Position numbers and translations under genes: made by a program. A DNA stretch of 64,000 nt. Source: Voacanga thouarsii (lineage: Eukaryota > Streptophyta > Magnoliopsida > Gentianales > Apocynaceae). Numbering within the stretch: position 1 is the first letter of the stretch; each line of letters opens with the position of its first letter. The stretch lies in NCBI GenBank assembly GCA_026120185.1, contig JANUWF010001184.1, positions 868,001-932,000 on the forward strand. The letters run 5' to 3'. Shown here one piece after another: positions 58,188 through 64,000 of this stretch. The notes under the pieces were generated by a model, which searched no databases, was not told where the DNA came from, and was given only the letters and a program-made list of their open reading frames with translations.

Positions 58188-59744
58188 TCACTCTTGCTCT
58201 TCAAAACTAGTACTACCAGCCTACCCCCATTGAGTACTCAACGTAACATATCCCACTTGGGAAGAAAATGAACAAAACACAGTTCCACTTGAAAATGGCA
58301 ATTTATGGGTTTTCCAAAGTCTTTAACAAATTCAATTTTAGAAAGAGTTTGAGTTTGAGTAAATCCGCTCATTGGCTTTTAAATAATTCAAATGTTTGAA
58401 ATAAGAAATGATTTAACCCTCAATTGCCTTTACATAAATGAGTGTCCATGCACTCTACACCTGGCTTGCCATAATAAACATTTTGCATCAAACAGGTTTT
58501 GTGCAGGAGCTTACCTGATCCTTGTCCACAACAAAGGTCTCCAACAGCTGACCTAACCCCGCATAGGGTAAATACAAACCACAATCAAACTCAAGCCAAG
58601 ATTGACTTTCACAAATAAAACTAACTCAACTTACTACAATCATGTCCTTAGTGTCCCAAGCTTTAAGGCTCGATAATAAATAAAAAGGGTTTATAAAATA
58701 AATCTAGTTTGATATTAAAATAACTAGAGTTTGGAAAATTAGGTACAATATGTTGAAGGTTTAAATCTTGCTAAAATAATTTAGAGTTTATTTGATGAAA
58801 AGTCCTAGGTGGTACTAGGTAAAATAATAATTTATTAATAATTAATTGCTAGAAAATAATTGATAGTTAAATTTAGTTGAAAATAAATTTTAATGAGTCT
58901 TGCTTGAAAAATAATAAATAAATTTTAATAGGTTTGATTAAAAGATAATAATTAAATTTTAATAATAAATATTTTACCTATTATGATTATTTTAACAAAA
59001 TGCTTTATTTGATATTATAATATCTATATATTTTATTTTTCTAGCAAAAACTATTATTTATTTGACTAAAATGTCACTATTTTATATAAAAGACCAAATC
59101 CACATTTTCCCATGGTTTTCAAAATTTTACTAGAAAAATCATATTATTAAATATTTTATTGATGAAATAAAGATTAGCTTCGGGACAACTAGATCATGAA
59201 TATATTTCTATGGCTAACCACAAGCATGAACATATACAACCCTTCAATTCATCAAATCATCCAAATCATGCATACAAGCATAGATCTCAATTTATCAAAA
59301 TATGATCTAACCCTTACTAGCATAAATATGATCATGGCTTCAATAGTCCAACATGAATATAAATCCTATTCACCAAAGGTGACATAATCTCTAGCATACT
59401 TCATCACAAATACTACCTATGACATGCATCAACCTCAAATCATCATATAATCATCCAAGACAATCCTTCCATGCATAAATCCCATCTCCTTCACAATCAT
59501 ACATATATTCATACTTCAATCTCAACAATATATATATATACTCATCCCCTCGCCCTCCACCTTCTAACAACATCATCGTAGAGACATGAATCTAGGGTTT
59601 AAAAGAAAGGTTGAAGGGTCTTACTTGGTTGATGAATGCTTTGAAGGAGTTTAGAGTAGATCTCAACTCCTAGATGTCTAACTTTGTCCATGGGAGATGG
59701 CGAAAGCATGTTCATGGGAGAAAAAGTCATTCGGCCAAGAGAGG

Positions 59745-59746
<2 letters not shown>

Positions 59747-59789
<43 letters not shown>

Positions 59790-59790
59790 A
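59747..59790. repeat. (GA)n microsatellite in Tk-f LTR
   Basis: About 18 GA units plus interrupted flanks. This is the longest allele of the LTR-anchored CT/GA tract. Confidence 0.95.
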
Positions 59791-61419
59791 AAGAAATCAT
59801 TAGTATGTTTATTCGCATAGGTTCTCATTAGAGATCAAGGTTAGAGAAGATGAAGTTGCTAGAATAAGTTTACCTTGATGGTGTTCTTGACCTTAACAGA
59901 AATTTTTGGTTTTGATCCGAAGTAGCAAGATGTTTGGAGGAGTTTGATGTTAACAACGGTGTTGATGGATTCACAGCAATGTGTAGATCAAATCTGGAAG
60001 TTTTCGAGGGGATTTGAGATGGTTTGGAGGGGTATTAGGTGTAGAGAAGAAGTAGGTGTTCTTGGTGTAGTGTGTGTGTTCTTGATGATTGCAGAAAATC
60101 GAGAGAGAGAGGGAAGGAATTTGCAGCTGCCGAATTTTCTGTGAGAGATGGGGCTGGACGAATTTCTGTAGGGTTTAGGAAGTTGTTTCTCTGATTTGGA
60201 AGGGAAAAGGAAAGGTTATTTGTTACAATCTTTGAAGAATATTTTTAGGAAGTGAATTTGGAAACTAAATATTCCAAGAATATCTTGATTATTGGATAGC
60301 TTTGGAGTCTGCCATGGCTGACTGTTTGAGCAGAATTTCGTGGGATTAATGCTGGCTTATGGAGGCTTATGGTGGCCGAAAGTAAGGTGCACAATGATGA
60401 AGAAGAAGTCTGGTCAATTGAGCAAAATATTATGGAAGGTTACTAAATAAGATGGCTGGAATTTTGGAAATAATCAAGCTAAATTGCAGGGATTTGTTGG
60501 AGAGATTTTCGGACAGCCATTGATGGAATTTCGTGCAGAAGTTTAAGGGGATCAATGGAGCTCTGTTGATGGAGGTTTAAGGAAGGTTTTGACAGATTAG
60601 AGTTGGTGTTTCGGCTGGAAGAGGAAGAGGAAACAAGCTAGACAAATTTCTGCCTAGAAATTTCGCTGCACAGTGATTTTTCTGGTAGATTTTCGTCTGC
60701 TACTTCCAACCATTTTGCAGTGAGCTGGAAGGGGGTTTTAGGGGTATTCAAGGCTGGTTTCCAGCCTTCTTCATGGAGGAAAAACATGGCTAAGGTGCTG
60801 CACAAAATCTGGAAGAAATCAGCTTTGTTTTGGACCTCCAAAGTAGCGATTTGCCCAGAATTTTTCACTGGTTTTGCACAGCTTTTGTGCAGTCCGAAAA
60901 TGGCAGAAATAATTTATATTTTAAGCTGATCTTAAGGCCATTTTTCTGGCAGCATTTGGAAGGAAATGATAGCTAAGGAGTTCGACATTTGAAGGTACAA
61001 CAAGCTGGAAAATTTCATCTCATGCCATGAAGGAAGAGGAACTAATTTGAAGTGAAATTTCAGTAAGCTCACTAGAGATATTTTCCTCATGGAATTCCTC
61101 ACAACTCTTCCATATTTTCAGACCATAGGAAGTCTTTTACCAAGACATTTTGATCCTAAAAGGCCTCAGCACTTTACTAAATTTTCTGGAAAGAAAAAGG
61201 CTAGAACACCTTGATCAAACTAATGAGTTGAGCATTGAGAAAAATTAAAGAACAAGGAAGAATGAATTTCCCTTCAAGAATTTCGAGTAGAGTAAAGAGT
61301 GAAATGAGAATTCTCCTAACATGTCTCTCCTAGGACATTATCACCACCTTGTTCTAGGCTCTTAAGGCCGAAACTAATCCTCCCTAAGCAAAAATAAAAT
61401 TTAATCTAGCTAAAGCTTC

Positions 61420-61492
61420 TATGATGGAATTTGAACCCTAGACCTCAATAATCTATTCCAAAGCTCTAACCACTAAACCACAATAACTCTTG
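61420..61492 (-). other. tRNA-like segment in Tk-f LTR
   Basis: On the minus strand TGGTTTAGTGGTTAGAGC (A-box-like, identical to Tk-b) and GGTTCAAATTCC (B-box-like) are present about 243 bp from the LTR start. Confidence 0.6.
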
Positions 61493-61735
61493 TTGCTATT
61501 TCTACTAGAAACATTATTTTCTATTCAATCCACAGGCTATCTCCCTATTTTCACCCCGGGCAAAAATTACCATTTTGCCCATCTCACACAATACTCACCA
61601 ACAAGACTTCAAGACAATAAAACTCGAATCCAGAACACATAAAAATTCATATGGGAATGTATTTAACCATGAAATAAAATATGATATGCATCCCAACCCC
61701 CTTACTCTAAGGTTGGTTTCGACTGGGGTTTCACA

Positions 61736-61740
61736 GTCAT
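61736..61740. repeat. right target duplication of Tk-f
   Basis: GTCAT, identical to 57417-57421. Confidence 0.92.
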
Positions 61741-62189
61741 AGTATTTTACTGACACCATTAATGTGCTAAGACTAGCATGTGTTACACTTCTTGATTTGA
61801 TGAAGTGGAGGTTTCCACACATGTGAGTATAGTGATATAAAATGTTAACATGTGGATATTTGTTACTTGAACAAATGCATTAGATGACCTAACTATGAGA
61901 TAATCATGTAGATAACTATTTAGTGCCAGTAAAAGAATCTCACTATAGCAAATATGCAAGTATACTTAGGCTTGAGATCTCTAAGGTACTTTGTTTACTA
62001 AGCATTGTACTTTGATTTCAATCTCTAGAGTCCCTACAAGACCGCCTATGGGATGGATTATGGGTATAACATAAAGTAAATGAAAGTAGTTGAAAGGGTC
62101 AATAAATGATTCATTACTCTTAATAGTCGGGACATATATCTCATGCCCATTTGTATGGAATTATTACTTGAGAAGTCCTTGGCCAAGGC
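61741..62189 (+). mobile_element. Cp-5: Copia-type LTR, second part
   Basis: This is the continuation of the sequence cut at 57421. The right border is placed at 62189 only because a new LTR-like start follows; no primer site or pol sequence confirms it. Confidence 0.45.
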
Positions 62190-64000
62190 TGTAATATACC
62201 TCATTTTTTGTACTTTAACTGGCTACTACTATATATAGAATAATAATTTGTATAAGTGACCAGAACAAAAAATGATCAGTATAATAAGATGAACTTTTTT
62301 GTGTGATAAAAATATTTAGGGACATTGTTAGAATTTTGAGATTGTTCTCCCCGTACTACTTTCGTACTTCAATTAATGAGTACTTCGAATAGAATGAAAA
62401 TTTAGATATAAGCTCAGAACAAAAGTTACTTAGTCCAATGAGGTAAACGTTTTTGTATAATTTAAGCTTTCAGGGGTATTATCATAAATTTGACCGCGAT
62501 TGAAATTTTAACCGCAAATTAAGAAGAATTGTGAAGAAATTTGAGAATTCTGATTCCCATTATTAGTTTCAGTAAAATTAAAAAATTCTATTGATGGAAT
62601 AAAAAGTTTTCCTAGTTGGAATAAATACTAGCCCAAATTGCAGTTCATTCTCGGAGAAAATTAGGAAATGTGGTCAGAAGTGAAACAAGTGGCATTCCAT
62701 GATTAGCAATTGAAAATATGTGTCGTATAGTGATTGGTTAATAAGGCCATGTGTTTTTATTTGATTGGTTGAGATAAATTTTATAAGTATTTTTCCTAAG
62801 CTTATAAAGTAAGATTTTATAAAGTTTTCAAGTGATTGCCATTTGACCAACTAACATACCATTAACCATGTGACATAATTTGCCATATGAATGGCAGTGG
62901 AATAGCTGAATTTTTAGCAAGCAAAACCGGTAGCTTGAATTTTAAGCAAGAAAAACCAGCCACATATAAGGATACAGAAAGAAAAAGAAAAGGAAGAAAA
63001 CAAGATAAAGTAGCTATCAACCAAAGGGAAATTCCAAGTCATTTGTAGCATTAAATGCATGTTTGACTTATAACCAAAATTGGTCATAAAAAGGCCATGA
63101 ATGGCGGTGAAAAGCTGTATCTAGGCTATAAAACTAGTAGCCAAGAGAAGAAAAGGAGAAGGAAAAGAATAAATGAAGAAAATAAAGAAAAACCAGAGAA
63201 AAGAGAGAAAAGATAGGGAAATATCAAGAGAGAATTTTCATGGAAGAAAGGAAGGAGTACTTGGGACATTTCAAGCTTAGATCACACTAGATACAAGGTA
63301 AAATCTCCTACTTCTTGAATAAAAGTTGTGGATTAATTTAAAAGGATCATTATGGTATTAATTTTGTTTAGAAATTCATGAGGAATATGATGTATGCTTA
63401 GAGAATGTTGATGTTTTGAGGCTGTTTGTGTGTGTTTTGTGTGGCGGTGCACTTGAGGGTATATGTGCTGTGTTTTATATGGTGGATTAATTTACTTTGA
63501 TGATGGTTTGAAGGGTAATTCATGGTTTCAAAGGAAGTAGAAGAAAGCAAAGTAGGATATGGTTTAAATTGTTTAAAAAAATAAAGGATTAATTCTTATT
63601 TTATAGCCGATGCTTCTGTTATGATGTTACTGATGTGTTCTTGTTCCAAATTAATGGGATTTATGAATTTTTAGATCATGAACAAGGTATCAGAATACTC
63701 AAGTGATATGTATGTTGTGTAAAAGAAAGGAGAATTGGTTATGTGAATGAAAGGAAACAAAAACAGAAATTTTGTTTTGGAAGAATTTCGTGCAGAACTA
63801 AAGAACTATTAAATTGAATGGAATGGCTTGTTGTTCTGGAATCCAATGACCTGAAATTTTTATCTAAAAGTTGTAGGATCATCTTAAGACCAAATTGACA
63901 TGATTTGGATTTGTAGATAGAATGTTATGACATAAATACCAAAGGCTGCCAGATTAGTTACGGGAAGTAAAGTACTTTGAGTTACTGCTTAAATTTGATC
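62190..64000 (+). mobile_element. Gy-2: probable Gypsy LTR, incomplete at window edge
   Basis: TGTAATATACCTC at 62190 looks like a Gypsy LTR start. The rest is AT-rich, without long open frames, and contains a TATATATAG TATA-like motif near 62230. A phrase near 63785-63900 (GAAGAATTTCGTGCAG...) is of the kind seen in long plant Gypsy LTRs, such as 60525 in Tk-f. No pol or primer site is inside the window, so the identity is tentative. Confidence 0.35.

Larger units (their letters stand above)
57422..61735 (-). mobile_element. Tk-f: complete solo Tekay-like LTR (4314 bp), minus strand
   Basis: On the minus strand it starts TGTGAAACCCCAGTCG at 61735 and ends GCGGGGTGTTAAA at 57422 (terminal CA mutated). 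Perfect GTCAT duplications flank it. No internal sequence is present, so it is a solo LTR formed by LTR-LTR recombination. It holds the tRNA-like segment, a long GA tract, the donor-like site (GT at 58514) and both hairpins. Short open frames (59944-60144, 60720-60929) are not genes. Confidence 0.95.

Noticed and set aside
60562..60929. Minus and plus open frames near 60638-60929 as a possible host gene
   Set aside because: They lie inside the solo LTR Tk-f and have counterparts at 3150-3353 of Tk-b with different reading frames.

Overview
This window looks like intergenic heterochromatin of a large-genome flowering plant. It is AT-rich and consists of nested, mostly broken retrotransposons. 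I see no host gene, rRNA, functional tRNA or CRISPR array. The plant signature comes from a Ty3/Gypsy chromovirus with a C-terminal chromodomain and LTRs over 4 kb (Tekay-like), a SIRE-like Copia element carrying a plant-transposon domain after pol, Athila-like elements with a tRNA-Asp-type primer site, tRNA-iMet primer sites, and an L1-type LINE tail. The species cannot be named from the sequence.

Layout, using private labels. Tk = Tekay-like, Cp = Copia, Si = SIRE-like, At = Athila-like, Gy = other Gypsy, Ln = LINE. 1-1893 Tk-a LTR fragment. 1900-2316 Cp-0 LTR fragment (-). 2317-7290 Tk-b: complete 4.2-kb LTR, primer site and an intact acidic ORF. 7300-10829 Tk-c LTR. 10830-15221 Cp-1 5' LTR, leader, gag, protease and start of integrase, continued at 23816-25620. 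15222-15819 and 19383-23806 Si-1, inserted into the Cp-1 integrase. 15820-19382 Cp-2 RT, RNase H and 3' LTR, lying inside Si-1. 25641-26038 and 30087-31060 Cp-3 (-), split by the complete element At-1 (26039-30086). 31061-39340 Tk-d (-), whose LTR is split by the solo Copia LTR Cp-4 (31739-33475). 39341-42544 Gy-1 (-) LTR, gag and protease. 42545-54210 Tk-e, a nearly full-length chromovirus with an At-2 solo LTR in its leader. 54211-55085 Ln-1 (-). 55086-57193 At-3. 57194-62189 Cp-5 LTR split by the solo LTR Tk-f (-). 62190-64000 Gy-2, an LTR-like sequence.

Almost all gag-pol genes are pseudogenes. The exception is the open 155-codon acidic, proline-rich reading frame of Tk-b. Four insertions leave target-site duplications that can be read directly or against the interrupted host repeat (Tk-f GTCAT, Cp-4 CTAAC, At-1 AAGTG, Si-1 within TATGTGGTC), so the nesting order is largely recoverable.

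The most interesting signal is in the Tk LTRs. Copies that differ in sequence keep two hairpins in the last ~900 bp of the LTR, with several compensatory base-pair changes. They lie between a conserved splice-donor-like site (CAG or CGG before GTAAG) and a splice-acceptor-like site placed just before the gag-position ATG. If that intron is real, splicing would remove both hairpins and the primer-binding site from mRNA and leave them only in full-length genomic RNA, a layout resembling retroviral packaging signals placed downstream of the major splice donor. The same LTRs also carry a tRNA-like segment with Pol III A- and B-box motifs about 245-265 bp from their 5' end. All three points are inferences from sequence comparison inside this one window.
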